DNA from: a virus
Strand: one strand, 5' to 3'
IMG/VR virus record: IMGVR_UViG_3300027833_000185
Span: 1-27,145 of that record
Length of the DNA stretch: 27,145 nt
Part shown: positions 5,266-11,623 of the stretch, in pieces
Position numbering within the stretch: the first letter of the stretch is position 1
How the letters are laid out: the number at the start of each line of letters is the position of its first letter
Notes under the pieces: generated by a model
Database searches by the model: none
Seen by the model: the letters and a program-made list of their open reading frames with translations, nothing else
What the model was told of the DNA's origin: nothing
Position numbers and translations under genes: made by a program

Positions 5266-5975
5266 TGTGTTCTTAATTTTAAAAGGTGATAGCACTCTGC
5301 ATATTTTTGTCTTGCTTTACCTTTGTATTCTAGTTTAAATAATTCATATAGCTTTCTGGTGTATTGGTATTTAGTTGTACAATTTGCATAGTGTTTTTCT
5401 GCAAACTTCTTACCTTTACCTTTAAAGTAGTTTACATTGTCTGCGGTATCACCAACAATGCATTGCTCATAGAAATTGTACATAGCTTCTTCTTCTGATA
5501 TGTCTAATATTACTTTATGCTTGTAGTGATAGTTGTACATCAAGCAAGGAAATTGTTTGTAGTCTTTGTCTATTGAAACAATCATTACTTCATCTCTGCC
5601 AATATCATCGCTAATTTGCTTCCAGTACCTAGCAACCATATCATCTGTTTCAATACCAGATCCCCATATACTATCATAGTGGTCTTTTACAAATTGGTGC
5701 ATCTCATCTAATAATGGAGGCAGTTCTTGTTTCTTTCTGTTGGCTTTGTACTTTGGTGTGATTAGTTTTCTAAAGTTACCTTTTGAGCCACTAAATGTAA
5801 GTACCTTGTCTATTGGGTATTTATCTTCCAAGTCATTTACAATTTTCATAAACTGTTGGTCAAACTTGTTTCTACTATCTTCTATTTCTGTGTAGTATAG
5901 TTCATCATCTGGTGTTTCTCTTTTTCTATAACAACTCGCAAATATTAAACTATCTGCATCAACTAATAATATCAT
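5262..5975 (-). CDS. 5'-3' exonuclease / flap endonuclease family
   Basis: A 237-aa protein of the PIN-like FEN/T7 gp6-type 5'-3' exonuclease family. Metal-binding acidic clusters are visible: LLVDADSL (D6, D8), ETDDMVA (109-115), SIDKDYKQF (134-142) and GDTADNVNYFKGKGKKFA (175-192), the last being the helix-3-turn-helix DNA-binding motif. It probably removes RNA primers, trims ends for recombination or degrades host DNA. ATG at 5975 starts directly on the MILLVDAD core; an upstream in-frame alternative would overlap the preceding gene. The leader carries AACAGAATT. It is followed by a coupled MazG-like gene. Confidence 0.88.
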   Translation of the reverse strand: MILLVDADSLIFASCYRKRETPDDELYYTEIEDSRNKFDQQFMKIVNDLEDKYPIDKVLTFSGSKGNFRKLITPKYKANRKKQELPPLLDEMHQFVKDHYDSIWGSGIETDDMVARYWKQISDDIGRDEVMIVSIDKDYKQFPCLMYNYHYKHKVILDISEEEAMYNFYEQCIVGDTADNVNYFKGKGKKFAEKHYANCTTKYQYTRKLYELFKLEYKGKARQKYAECYHLLKLRTQ

Positions 5976-5986
5976 AATTCTGTTTT

Positions 5987-6841
5987 TTAAATTCCACAAT
6001 GCCCACTATCACAATCATTAAAATCTTCATCAAACAATTCTATTTGTTTTAAACTTTTTTTAATGTCTTTGTATTTCATACCATTTTTAAAAGTTCGTTT
6101 ACCATAACCATTTTCTTCTGAATTTATAAACCATTGAAATTTATTAGGATGTTTATCACTCATATGTTTTAACAATACTGGTGATCTATGAAAACACCCA
6201 ATACAATTATTCATATATGCAAACCTAACTGGTTTATCTTGCCAGTACTTTTCTATAGTATCTTTAAATGTTGGGTTAGATATTAATGGAAAACTTGGTT
6301 TTTGCCACTCTATGTCTGCCCATTTATTTTGATTTGTTTTACCACCTCTTTTACCAACTATTGTTTTAAATTCTAAATTACCATTTACATTTGTTTTTTC
6401 TAACATCGTTTTAGCCCGTCTTTGTTCGTTTGCCCTAAAACCAATTCTCATCTCAACTACTTCATTTATTTCTTTTCTCCACCAATCAAAAATAGGCTGC
6501 AGTTTCATTTCGGTTGTACAAAATCTTTGCGTAACATTTGGTAAATATCTTTTGCCATTTCTAACGGTTATTTCATCAAATGTTTTACCAGTAACCCAAT
6601 CAATCTTTGATCCAATATACTGCTCCAAATCAAGCATAGTATATATTATCATATCATCTTCAAGTGTTCCTATAAATTCTGTTCCTAATCTATCTGATAC
6701 TTCTTGTCTTATTTTAGCATCTGGGAACAAACAATTTTTATCATCAGTTCTTACTAAAGAAAAAACATTGTAATCTGCTGGATAATGTTTAGCAATATAA
6801 CTTGATGTTTTACCACCGCTTAAACTATTTACTGTTATCAT
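5987..6841 (-). CDS. PAPS reductase-like PP-loop protein
   Basis: A 284-aa protein of the adenine-nucleotide alpha-hydrolase superfamily. The ATP-pyrophosphatase loop SGGKTS is at residues 8-13 and QRFCTTEMKLQPI, typical of PAPS reductase and DndC-like proteins, at about 105-117 with C108. A CIGC pair at 213-216 and a C-terminal CDSGHC could hold an Fe-S cluster or metal. Phages of many hosts carry such genes; proposed roles are sulphate assimilation or thiolation of a nucleic acid, and the sequence does not decide. No DndA/B/D/E or tRNA-thiolation partner is nearby. It lies between the 56-aa gene and the exonuclease, under the promoter at 7032-7062. Confidence 0.82.
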   Translation of the reverse strand: MITVNSLSGGKTSSYIAKHYPADYNVFSLVRTDDKNCLFPDAKIRQEVSDRLGTEFIGTLEDDMIIYTMLDLEQYIGSKIDWVTGKTFDEITVRNGKRYLPNVTQRFCTTEMKLQPIFDWWRKEINEVVEMRIGFRANEQRRAKTMLEKTNVNGNLEFKTIVGKRGGKTNQNKWADIEWQKPSFPLISNPTFKDTIEKYWQDKPVRFAYMNNCIGCFHRSPVLLKHMSDKHPNKFQWFINSEENGYGKRTFKNGMKYKDIKKSLKQIELFDEDFNDCDSGHCGI

Positions 6842-6845
6842 AATT

Positions 6846-7016
6846 CTATTCTGTTATCTTGTCCCATTTGTCTATTGTAATGTTTAGTTTTAAATAATTC
6901 TTTTTACCTTCTTTTACTTGGTAGTTTATAAGCACATCTGTTATTTCACTATCTTGTTCAGTATGATATTCTATTTGCTTTTTTAACTTTTCCCAAGCTG
7001 CTTTGTTTACTTCCAT
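6846..7016 (-). CDS. 56-aa hypothetical
   Basis: The start is ATG at 7016 (MEVNKAAWEKLKKQIEYHTE); an upstream TTG in frame is less likely because it would lie at the expected transcription start. It has an N-terminal helix followed by beta-like segments (TDVLINYQVKEG, YLKLNITIDKWDKI). No family is recognised. It is the first gene after a good Bacteroidota-type promoter and sits four bases upstream of the PAPS reductase-like gene, so the two are co-transcribed. Confidence 0.6.
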   Translation of the reverse strand: MEVNKAAWEKLKKQIEYHTEQDSEITDVLINYQVKEGKKNYLKLNITIDKWDKITE

Positions 7017-7031
7017 AATGTTATTTTTATG

Positions 7032-7062
7032 CAAAGTAACACTATTTTACTTTATAAACAAA
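7032..7062 (-). promoter_or_regulatory. Host-type Bacteroidota promoter, TTTG-N19-TTACTTTG
   Basis: On the minus strand TTTG (7062-7059) and TTACTTTG (7039-7032) are separated by 19 nt, matching the Bacteroidota consensus TTTG/TAnnTTTG except at one -7 position. It lies in a 57-nt gap between the 138-aa and 56-aa genes and would start transcription about 10 nt upstream of the ATG at 7016. It should drive the 56-aa, PAPS reductase-like, exonuclease and DnaA-domain-IV-like genes. Confidence 0.6.
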
Positions 7063-7073
7063 ACATTTAACAA

Positions 7074-7490
7074 CTAACTTGGTTCTATATTTATATTTAT
7101 TCTAACCGCTTGGTTTTCTTTAAGCAAGTACACATCTTTTAAAAGTCTTTTCTTTGTCCACATTGTTGTATCTGGGCAATACTTTTTAACTGGTGCTGGC
7201 ATCTCTAGTTTGTTGAGGTAATACATAAAGTTTCCTTTAGGATCATTTACAAAGAATATCTTTACAACATCTAAAACCATTAGAGCATCGTACTTTTCTT
7301 TTTCAAGCATCTTATCTTCATAGTACTTGTTTCTAAATTTCATCTCTATAACGCAATCAACACCCTTTGGTGTTTTACCTTTTGCATCATACCTAGAATA
7401 ACCATCACCGCAATGTTCTAAATCCCAACCATCAAGATTTAAAAGAAACACTACTGCCTTTTCCCATTCGTGAATTTTTTTAATTCCCAT
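7074..7490 (-). CDS. PD-(D/E)XK nuclease-like protein (138 aa)
   Basis: GVDCVIEMKFR (about residues 42-52) matches the core D-x(n)-ExK of PD-(D/E)XK nucleases, after EHCGDGYSRYDAKGK, where an upstream acidic residue could complete the site. The C-terminal half has beta-strand segments. It probably cuts or processes DNA, for example as a recombination or resolvase-like endonuclease, but no specific family is certain. It overlaps the 69-aa gene upstream by 11 nt and is the last gene before an internal promoter. Confidence 0.5.
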   Translation of the reverse strand: MGIKKIHEWEKAVVFLLNLDGWDLEHCGDGYSRYDAKGKTPKGVDCVIEMKFRNKYYEDKMLEKEKYDALMVLDVVKIFFVNDPKGNFMYYLNKLEMPAPVKKYCPDTTMWTKKRLLKDVYLLKENQAVRININIEPS

Positions 7491-7689
7491 TGTTCCAAAT
7501 TATGTTAAGCTGCTTTATCCACAACTTTATTTTCTTTGGATTGCAAGTGCAAGGTTTATGGTATTTATGATTATAGTACTTTGCGTGTAACTGGCATATT
7601 AGTTCAAACTCATTAGGTTGTAAAGTGTTCTTTGGTTCTGACCTAAAATCACTCCAGCTTTTAAAATCTTCTTTAGTAAATTTTACCAT
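7480..7689 (-). CDS. 69-aa small protein with C-x-C motif
   Basis: ATG at 7689 begins MVKFTKEDFKSWSDFRSEPK and the protein carries PCTCNPKKIKLWIKQLN near residues 46-62. The CxCN-x-K/R...WI-LN word is known to me from small Bacteroidota phage and element proteins of unknown function. It is helical in the first half. The start overlaps the 48-aa gene upstream by 7 nt and the end overlaps the nuclease-like gene, so it sits in a tightly coupled chain. Confidence 0.65.
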   Translation of the reverse strand: MVKFTKEDFKSWSDFRSEPKNTLQPNEFELICQLHAKYYNHKYHKPCTCNPKKIKLWIKQLNIIWNNGN

Positions 7690-7829
7690 CTATCTATTTT
7701 TATTTCGTTTAACTTTTTTCTTCTGTTGTTACAATCACATTTAGTACCTCTTAATTTATGGTATTTATCTACTAGGTATTTAATACCAGTATATTTTGTA
7801 ATGTAATAAATAATGTTTCCTAGTTTCAT
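7683..7829 (-). CDS. 48-aa small conserved phage protein with CDC motif
   Basis: The frame runs from ATG at 7829 to TAA at 7683. It begins MKLGNIIYYITKYTGIKYLV and ends with GTKCDCNNRRKKLNEI and a short basic tail. The combination of a KxTGIKxxV helix and CxC-xxRRxxLN matches a widespread family of tiny Bacteroidota-phage proteins, function unknown. ATG overlaps the stop of the preceding nuclease-like gene as ATGA. The two Cys may bind metal with Cys of a second copy. Confidence 0.65.
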   Translation of the reverse strand: MKLGNIIYYITKYTGIKYLVDKYHKLRGTKCDCNNRRKKLNEIKIDRW

Positions 7830-8290
7830 AATAGTTTTAATTCTAAATGGTTTATATCTTCATATTTTACTTTTACTATTTTATCTTTTTTACCCCATTT
7901 TTCTCTTGTGTAAAATTTAAAATAATGTTTTTTATCAGTAGTACATCCATCGGTTTTACTTACAACATAATCTAACAAATCTTTTCTTTTATATATGCTA
8001 AATTTATCTAATTCTGTTATGTGCATTGCTATATACATTGCATCACCTCTTAACCAACCTTTAAAACCATTTACATTTGTGTGTTCTAACCAAATTGTTT
8101 TTAATCTTCTATTACCTTTTACATCAACCCCATATCCATTAACATAACAATCTATATGTTTATACCAGTCATCTTTTTTAGTTGATTTTTTATATTTTAA
8201 TTTAGACTTAACAACTCTGTTTTTAAATTCTTCTTCAAATGAATTACCTAATTTTTTACAATAATCAAATCTATTTTCAGATACATTCAT
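7826..8290 (-). CDS. PD-(D/E)XK endonuclease-like protein (154 aa)
   Basis: HIDCYVNGYGVDVKGNRR (about residues 45-62) fits the D-x(n)-(D/E)xK core of PD-(D/E)XK nucleases, and WLEHTNVNGFKGWLRGDAMY (about 67-86) resembles the following strand-helix unit of restriction-type and resolvase-like members. The protein is Lys-rich and has no transmembrane segment. A role in DNA repair, recombination or host DNA degradation is plausible. It is immediately downstream of and overlapping the sigma factor gene, so both are expressed together. Confidence 0.6.
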   Translation of the reverse strand: MNVSENRFDYCKKLGNSFEEEFKNRVVKSKLKYKKSTKKDDWYKHIDCYVNGYGVDVKGNRRLKTIWLEHTNVNGFKGWLRGDAMYIAMHITELDKFSIYKRKDLLDYVVSKTDGCTTDKKHYFKFYTREKWGKKDKIVKVKYEDINHLELKLL

Positions 8291-8763
8291 AATAGTTTCT
8301 TTAGTTTGCTTTTTACTTTGTTATATGTGTTGTAAAGTGAATAGTAATGTATTAAACTTTTCCTAGAAAATTCTGCAATGCTTTCACCATCATTTATTAT
8401 TTCAAACACCTTTCTATCATACCAAAACATCTTTGATAGTTCTTCTTGTATTTTATCATATGGTTCTTGATAGTTTACATCTGATGTCGTTAAGTGTATG
8501 TCATCCATAGAAACCATTGTGATGTTTTTACCTTTTCTTTTTAAATCGTAAAACAATGTTCTTAAAGTTTTAAAAATATAGTAGTAGTTTATTTCTTTTT
8601 CGTTGTACATTATATCTAAACCCTTTTCAAGTTTCAGTTGTATCTTATAATACATTTCTTGTACAATATCTTCAGCGGTTTCTTGTTTGCACCCAAAAGA
8701 TAAAACTATTTCTACCCACTCTTTATGCTTTGCAGCAACTATAATCATTGTTTTTTGTACCAT
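8287..8763 (-). CDS. Phage-encoded sigma-70 family (ECF-like) sigma factor
   Basis: A 158-aa protein with the two-domain layout of ECF sigma factors. Region 2 spans about residues 14-78: AEDIVQEMYYKI (30-41) is the classic AED-x-VQE helix, followed by YYIFKTLRTLFYDLKRKGKN, which corresponds to the -10 recognition part. Region 4 spans about residues 112-158: DRKVFEIINDGESIAEFSRK and a basic C-terminal helix for -35 recognition. It likely binds host core RNA polymerase and redirects it to phage late promoters, of which the five AAAA-N14-CGTTATATAA sites are candidates. ATG at 8763 follows the ATPase stop by one base. No anti-sigma gene was seen nearby. Confidence 0.78.
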   Translation of the reverse strand: MVQKTMIIVAAKHKEWVEIVLSFGCKQETAEDIVQEMYYKIQLKLEKGLDIMYNEKEINYYYIFKTLRTLFYDLKRKGKNITMVSMDDIHLTTSDVNYQEPYDKIQEELSKMFWYDRKVFEIINDGESIAEFSRKSLIHYYSLYNTYNKVKSKLKKLL

Positions 8764-8764
8764 A

Positions 8765-9601
8765 TCATTTTAGCGGATCATATAAATCATTTACTATTGT
8801 TGGCAATCCTTTTTCGTTTACTTCAAAGCTAAATGTTTCAAAAGAGTAACCCCTACTTCTACCACACTTAACCGTTGTCCAATCTTTGTTTACTGTGTTT
8901 GCTTCCAAACTTATTACTGTTTCTGCTTTCTTTTCTAATGCACTACCTAAATGCCCAGTTCCGAGTTTAGCACTTCCAAAGTTTTGATGTATCACACAAA
9001 TGATATGTACGTTTTGTTGTTGGCTAATTCTCATTAATGCACTTACTAATTCATTACTTTGTTCTATGTTGTTTACATCTGCACACAAATCTGCCACACC
9101 ATCTAGGATGACTAGAGATGGTTCTTTTATGTTTTCCTTTAAGTAGTGTTCAATAAACTGTAAACGTTCTTTATAACCTACTGTACGCAATGCAAACGTA
9201 TGATATTTGTCTTTAGGTATGTTGCTATCCATATCTAATGGTCTTTTAAATACTTTGGATGCGTGCCAGCTTCCTTGTTCTGTATCTATGTGAATTAAAT
9301 CACCATCACCTCTAAAGCCTTTTATTTGTCCACCATAAATATTTGAACCACTTAAATAAGCTGATGCCAATAATGATACAAAAAATGTTTTTCTAGTCTT
9401 TGGTGGTGCAGTTATAACCGATAGGTTACCAAAAGTTCCTAGCGCTATTGGTATGATGCTATCACCTTTATCAGATCTTATAACTTTTTCACCATAGCTT
9501 AAACATACTGGTGGGTAATCTATTTTTTTTGTAATGTCTATATAACAAGTATCTGCTATAAATTCCATTAACATATTCTGTTCTGTTTCTTTTTCTGTCA
9601 T
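8765..9601 (-). CDS. RecA-like AAA_25/Sak4-type ATPase with degenerate Walker A
   Basis: A 278-aa P-loop ATPase. Walker A reads APPKTRKT (65-72) where GxxxxGKT is normal; K71 and T72 are kept. HIDTEQGS (104-111), Walker B LVILDG (163-168) and sensor-like VIHQN (203-207) match the RecA-fold RepA/AAA_25 family. It probably acts as a recombination mediator (Sak4) or a replicative helicase loader or helicase, in the same region as SSB and a Rad52-like annealase. ATG at 9601 lies 14 nt after a terminator T-run; no host-consensus promoter was found in between, so expression may depend on read-through. Confidence 0.8.
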   Translation of the reverse strand: MTEKETEQNMLMEFIADTCYIDITKKIDYPPVCLSYGEKVIRSDKGDSIIPIALGTFGNLSVITAPPKTRKTFFVSLLASAYLSGSNIYGGQIKGFRGDGDLIHIDTEQGSWHASKVFKRPLDMDSNIPKDKYHTFALRTVGYKERLQFIEHYLKENIKEPSLVILDGVADLCADVNNIEQSNELVSALMRISQQQNVHIICVIHQNFGSAKLGTGHLGSALEKKAETVISLEANTVNKDWTTVKCGRSRGYSFETFSFEVNEKGLPTIVNDLYDPLK

Positions 9602-9614
9602 TCGTTAAATATAT

Positions 9615-9652
9615 AAAAAAAAGGTGCAAGTTAAAAACTCACACCCCTTTTT
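9615..9652 (-). terminator. Intrinsic terminator (SSB / ATPase)
   Basis: On the minus strand GGTGTGAGTT, loop TTT, AACTTGCACC form a 10-bp stem with two wobble pairs, followed by T8. The G-U pairs work only in the minus-strand RNA. It lies between the SSB gene and the RecA-like ATPase and should reduce expression of downstream early genes, including sigma. Confidence 0.8.
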
Positions 9653-9664
9653 AAATTAGGCTAA

Positions 9665-9967
9665 TTAAAATGGTAAATCATCACTTGCTGGTTCTTTTAC
9701 CGCTTGTGGTTGATCATCTCTTTCAGCAACCGTTACACCATCTGGTGACATCCATACCACCTTACCGTTTCCAAGATAGGTTTTAGCAACCTTTGCTTCA
9801 CGTTCTTCTTTGGTTTGGCTATCCATAAAAGCTACGTTGTTTCCATACCTAGTTTCATCTTGTACCGCTATTGTGAAATTGTAGTACACCGCACCATCTT
9901 TTCCTTTAATAAATTTTTCTTTAGGTAGTCTATCTACTCTAATACTTCCGTTGATAATTGCACTCAT
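9665..9967 (-). CDS. ssb: Single-stranded DNA-binding protein (SSB-like)
   Basis: Starting at ATG 9967 the protein has 100 residues: a short OB-fold-like region (MSAIINGSIRVDRLPKEKF; VYYNFTIAVQDET) and an acidic C-terminal tail ending SDDLPF, the hallmark that recruits host SSB-interacting proteins. It is shorter than bacterial SSB (about 170 aa). An in-frame extension upstream exists but would run through the leader hairpin and adds unrelated residues. It protects ssDNA during replication and recombination with the adjacent Rad52-like annealase. A 7-bp inverted repeat in its leader may control translation. Confidence 0.82.
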   Translation of the reverse strand: MSAIINGSIRVDRLPKEKFIKGKDGAVYYNFTIAVQDETRYGNNVAFMDSQTKEEREAKVAKTYLGNGKVVWMSPDGVTVAERDDQPQAVKEPASDDLPF

Positions 9968-9985
9968 AATATATAGTTTAATTTT

Positions 9986-10009
9986 GGTGTTGTCAATACA
10001 CGCAACACC
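9986..10009. promoter_or_regulatory. Inverted repeat in ssb leader
   Basis: GGTGTTG (9986-9992) and CAACACC (10003-10009) are perfect 7-bp arms around a 10-nt loop, 18 nt upstream of the ssb ATG. No T-run follows on the minus strand, so it is more likely a translational or DNA operator than a terminator. Feedback by SSB is a guess. Confidence 0.4.
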
Positions 10010-10016
10010 TCGTGTT

Positions 10017-10403
10017 TTATTTTCTTTTAAAGTCATCACTTTCATCTTCCGAGTAAACACCAAGTTGATAAAAGCCAGTTAGCTTTAAAACTGATCTGGA
10101 CAATGCACGTTTCTCTGCCATTTCCATAACATACCAACTATTACAATTTCCATCTTTATAGTTAGCATTTTTTAATGCACTACCAAATGTTTCTATTTGT
10201 ACTTCTTCTTTTTTTGCATATGCTTTCACAACCGCAAAGTTAGGTTCACACTTTACAACCTCGTAATTGATTGCTATGTTTTCTTTTGCTGCAATCTTCT
10301 CAATACCTTGTCGTGTGATTATGACATAGTGTTGATGTTTATATACATCGGTTTTTTCAAGTTCATACTTCTTGTACAAATCTAATAATTTTTCTCTATC
10401 CAT
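10017..10403 (-). CDS. Putative Rad52-like single-strand annealase
   Basis: A 128-aa protein with a beta-rich N-terminal part (KHQHYVIITRQGIEKIAAKE; VVKCEPNFAVVKAYAK) and a C-terminal helical motif NSWYVMEMAEKRALSRSVLK (about residues 88-107), followed by TGFYQLGVYSEDE. The ExxxxRA-x-x-R helix and neighbouring Gly/Tyr words resemble the annealase core of Rad52/Sak-type phage proteins. Context is strong: SSB lies directly downstream and a RecA-like ATPase and NinG nearby. The exact family is not certain. ATG at 10403 overlaps the 43-aa gene upstream by 8 nt. Confidence 0.55.
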   Translation of the reverse strand: MDREKLLDLYKKYELEKTDVYKHQHYVIITRQGIEKIAAKENIAINYEVVKCEPNFAVVKAYAKKEEVQIETFGSALKNANYKDGNCNSWYVMEMAEKRALSRSVLKLTGFYQLGVYSEDESDDFKRK

Positions 10404-10527
10404 TTTGATTAAATATTTGTGATACTTCTATTTTTGCTTTTAATTCTTCTATCTTATTACATAAGGCTTCTATTCTATATGTATACTCGTCAAATTTAGT
10501 CTGGGCAGTTTCTTCTGAAAATCCCAT
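10396..10527 (-). CDS. 43-aa hypothetical, helical
   Basis: The frame runs from ATG at 10527 to TAG at 10396. The sequence MGFSEETAQTKFDEYTYRIE and then a CNKIEELKAKIEVSQIF segment suggests a short coiled coil. It shares one base with the stop of the 49-aa gene (TAATG) and overlaps the annealase start, which argues for genuine coupled translation. No family is recognised; it might be a small partner of the annealase. Confidence 0.5.
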   Translation of the reverse strand: MGFSEETAQTKFDEYTYRIEALCNKIEELKAKIEVSQIFNQNG

Positions 10528-10676
10528 TACTGAATATTTATTAAAGTTGATTTTGCAATATCTAAATCAATTAGTATTGCCCTTTGTTCAAATAAATCTT
10601 TATTAAAGATTGCTTTTTGTAGCTTTAATTCCAGATTTAAAATTTCATCTTTTAAATCGTGTTTCTGTGTTCTCAT
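10527..10676 (-). CDS. 49-aa hypothetical, coiled-coil-like
   Basis: The frame runs from ATG at 10676 to TAA at 10527. It is a Leu/Lys/Glu-rich helical peptide (MRTQKHDLKDEILNLELKLQ; then AILIDLDIAKSTL). It is the first gene after the best host-type promoter of the window, about 25 nt downstream of the -7 element, with AAACAGA directly before the ATG. The coupled TAATG junction to the next gene supports reality. No family is recognised. Confidence 0.5.
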   Translation of the reverse strand: MRTQKHDLKDEILNLELKLQKAIFNKDLFEQRAILIDLDIAKSTLINIQ

Positions 10677-10702
10677 TCTGTTTAGTTTAAATTAATAATA
10701 CC

Positions 10703-10732
10703 CAAATATAAACAAAATATTTAATAACAAAA
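10703..10732 (-). promoter_or_regulatory. Host-type Bacteroidota promoter, TTTG-N17-TATATTTG
   Basis: On the minus strand TTTTG (10732-10728), 17 nt, then TATATTTG (10710-10703) is a full match to TTTG/TAnnTTTG. It lies immediately downstream of the terminator at 10743-10776 and starts the 49-aa, 43-aa, annealase and SSB operon. TSS is expected about 20 nt before the ATG at 10676. Confidence 0.75.
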
Positions 10733-10742
10733 CTATAAAAGC

Positions 10743-10776
10743 AAAAAAAAGGCTTGACATATAGCCAAACCCCTTT
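10743..10776 (-). terminator. Intrinsic terminator after NinG
   Basis: On the minus strand GGGGTTTGGC, a short loop, then GTCAAGCCTT pair with several G-U wobbles, followed by T8. It ends the GIY-YIG/NinG transcript right before a consensus promoter. Confidence 0.75.
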
Positions 10777-10810
10777 CCCTTAACAAAACAGAATAGTTAA
10801 AGATAGTCTT

Positions 10811-11206
10811 TTATAAACTATCTACCAAGTCTTTATAGTGTTTTATCATATCTTGTAGTTCATCATTAGAATACTTTACAGTTTCTTTTGATTTTATATA
10901 TAATTCTTCTGCTGTACCATCACCAAATTTTTCATCCAGATACTTTGAAAATAAATATTGTTCACCAGCTTTGAACATATTACAACCCACGCATTGAACC
11001 GCTACATTCATTTCTAACCATCTTGTTGCATAGTGTTTTCTACTTTGAAAGTGACCACATTGCATACCTTTTTTATAGTGTGATACCTTACCACAAGTAA
11101 AGCAAGTAACATCACCATTATGATCTGCATCCTTTAACCTTATGTACTGGCTAAATATAGCATCAAGTTTTTTTACTATTTTACTTCTTGATAATTTAGA
11201 TGGCAT
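10811..11206 (-). CDS. ninG: NinG/Rap-like recombination endonuclease
   Basis: A 131-aa protein with the zinc-finger/HNH-like layout of lambda NinG (Rap): CFTC (C35, C38), GMQCGHFQSRKHYATRW (about 47-63) and NVAVQCVGCNMFKAGE (about 67-82). The family helps resolve recombination intermediates by cutting branched DNA, with the Cys residues holding the fold. It is slightly short compared with lambda NinG, mainly lacking an N-terminal extension. It overlaps the 42-aa gene upstream by 11 nt and is followed by a terminator. Confidence 0.85.
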   Translation of the reverse strand: MPSKLSRSKIVKKLDAIFSQYIRLKDADHNGDVTCFTCGKVSHYKKGMQCGHFQSRKHYATRWLEMNVAVQCVGCNMFKAGEQYLFSKYLDEKFGDGTAEELYIKSKETVKYSNDELQDMIKHYKDLVDSL

Positions 11207-11324
11207 TATCTATAACTTCTAAAATGTTTCTTAACTCACTTCTTTCAAACTCACCAAGTGATTTATCATTTACAATTAGTAGGTAATAATCTTTTCTTAC
11301 TGCAATACATTTTGTGTTTTCCAT
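11196..11324 (-). CDS. 42-aa hypothetical
   Basis: The frame runs from ATG at 11324 to TAA at 11196. The peptide MENTKCIAVRKDYYLLIVND, then KSLGEFERSELRNILEVI, looks like a beta hairpin followed by a helix. It fills the gap between the GIY-YIG gene (14 nt away) and ninG (11-nt overlap). No family is recognised. Confidence 0.5.
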   Translation of the reverse strand: MENTKCIAVRKDYYLLIVNDKSLGEFERSELRNILEVIDNAI

Positions 11325-11338
11325 CTTTTATTTGTTTT

Positions 11339-11623
11339 TTATTTTGACCTTAACAAGTGTTTATTATATTTTGGTTTAAATTTAGAAACATAAGAACGTT
11401 CTATGGCATTAAATTTTTCTGTTGGAACAAAATTGCCGAGTGCCTCTATAATTGACCAAGCATCAAATACTTTATTAGAATTAACGTGTGCTGCTAATCT
11501 GGTTATCAAAGATGTTGATTGTCCTATATATACTATTTCATTTCTATACAATAAAGCATATATGTAATAGTTACCAATTATTATTGGTCTGCTTTTGTTT
11601 AATATTTCTTCCTTTGTAGTCAT
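11339..11623 (-). CDS. Small GIY-YIG endonuclease-like protein
   Basis: A 94-aa single-domain GIY-YIG protein: YYIYALLYRNEIVYIGQS (about residues 19-36) contains both signature Tyr segments, R43 in the LITRLAAH helix is the catalytic Arg position, and E73 in AIERSYV with N88 in PKYN completes the pattern. Such stand-alone domains may be homing, repair (UvrC/SLX1-like) or phage recombination nucleases. No intron or homing context is visible. It is the first gene after the AT-rich gap. Confidence 0.82.
   Translation of the reverse strand: MTTKEEILNKSRPIIIGNYYIYALLYRNEIVYIGQSTSLITRLAAHVNSNKVFDAWSIIEALGNFVPTEKFNAIERSYVSKFKPKYNKHLLRSK

Noticed and set aside
7515-7523. Perfect DnaA box TTATCCACA
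   Set aside because: It is a single copy inside the coding sequence of the 69-aa gene (codons for L-W-I-K), with no cluster nearby. It could be chance.
9968-10000. TTGACA...TATATT sigma-70-like promoter before ssb
   Set aside because: The spacer is only 15 nt and the host group does not use the E. coli-type -35. The upstream host-type promoter at 10703-10732 already explains expression.
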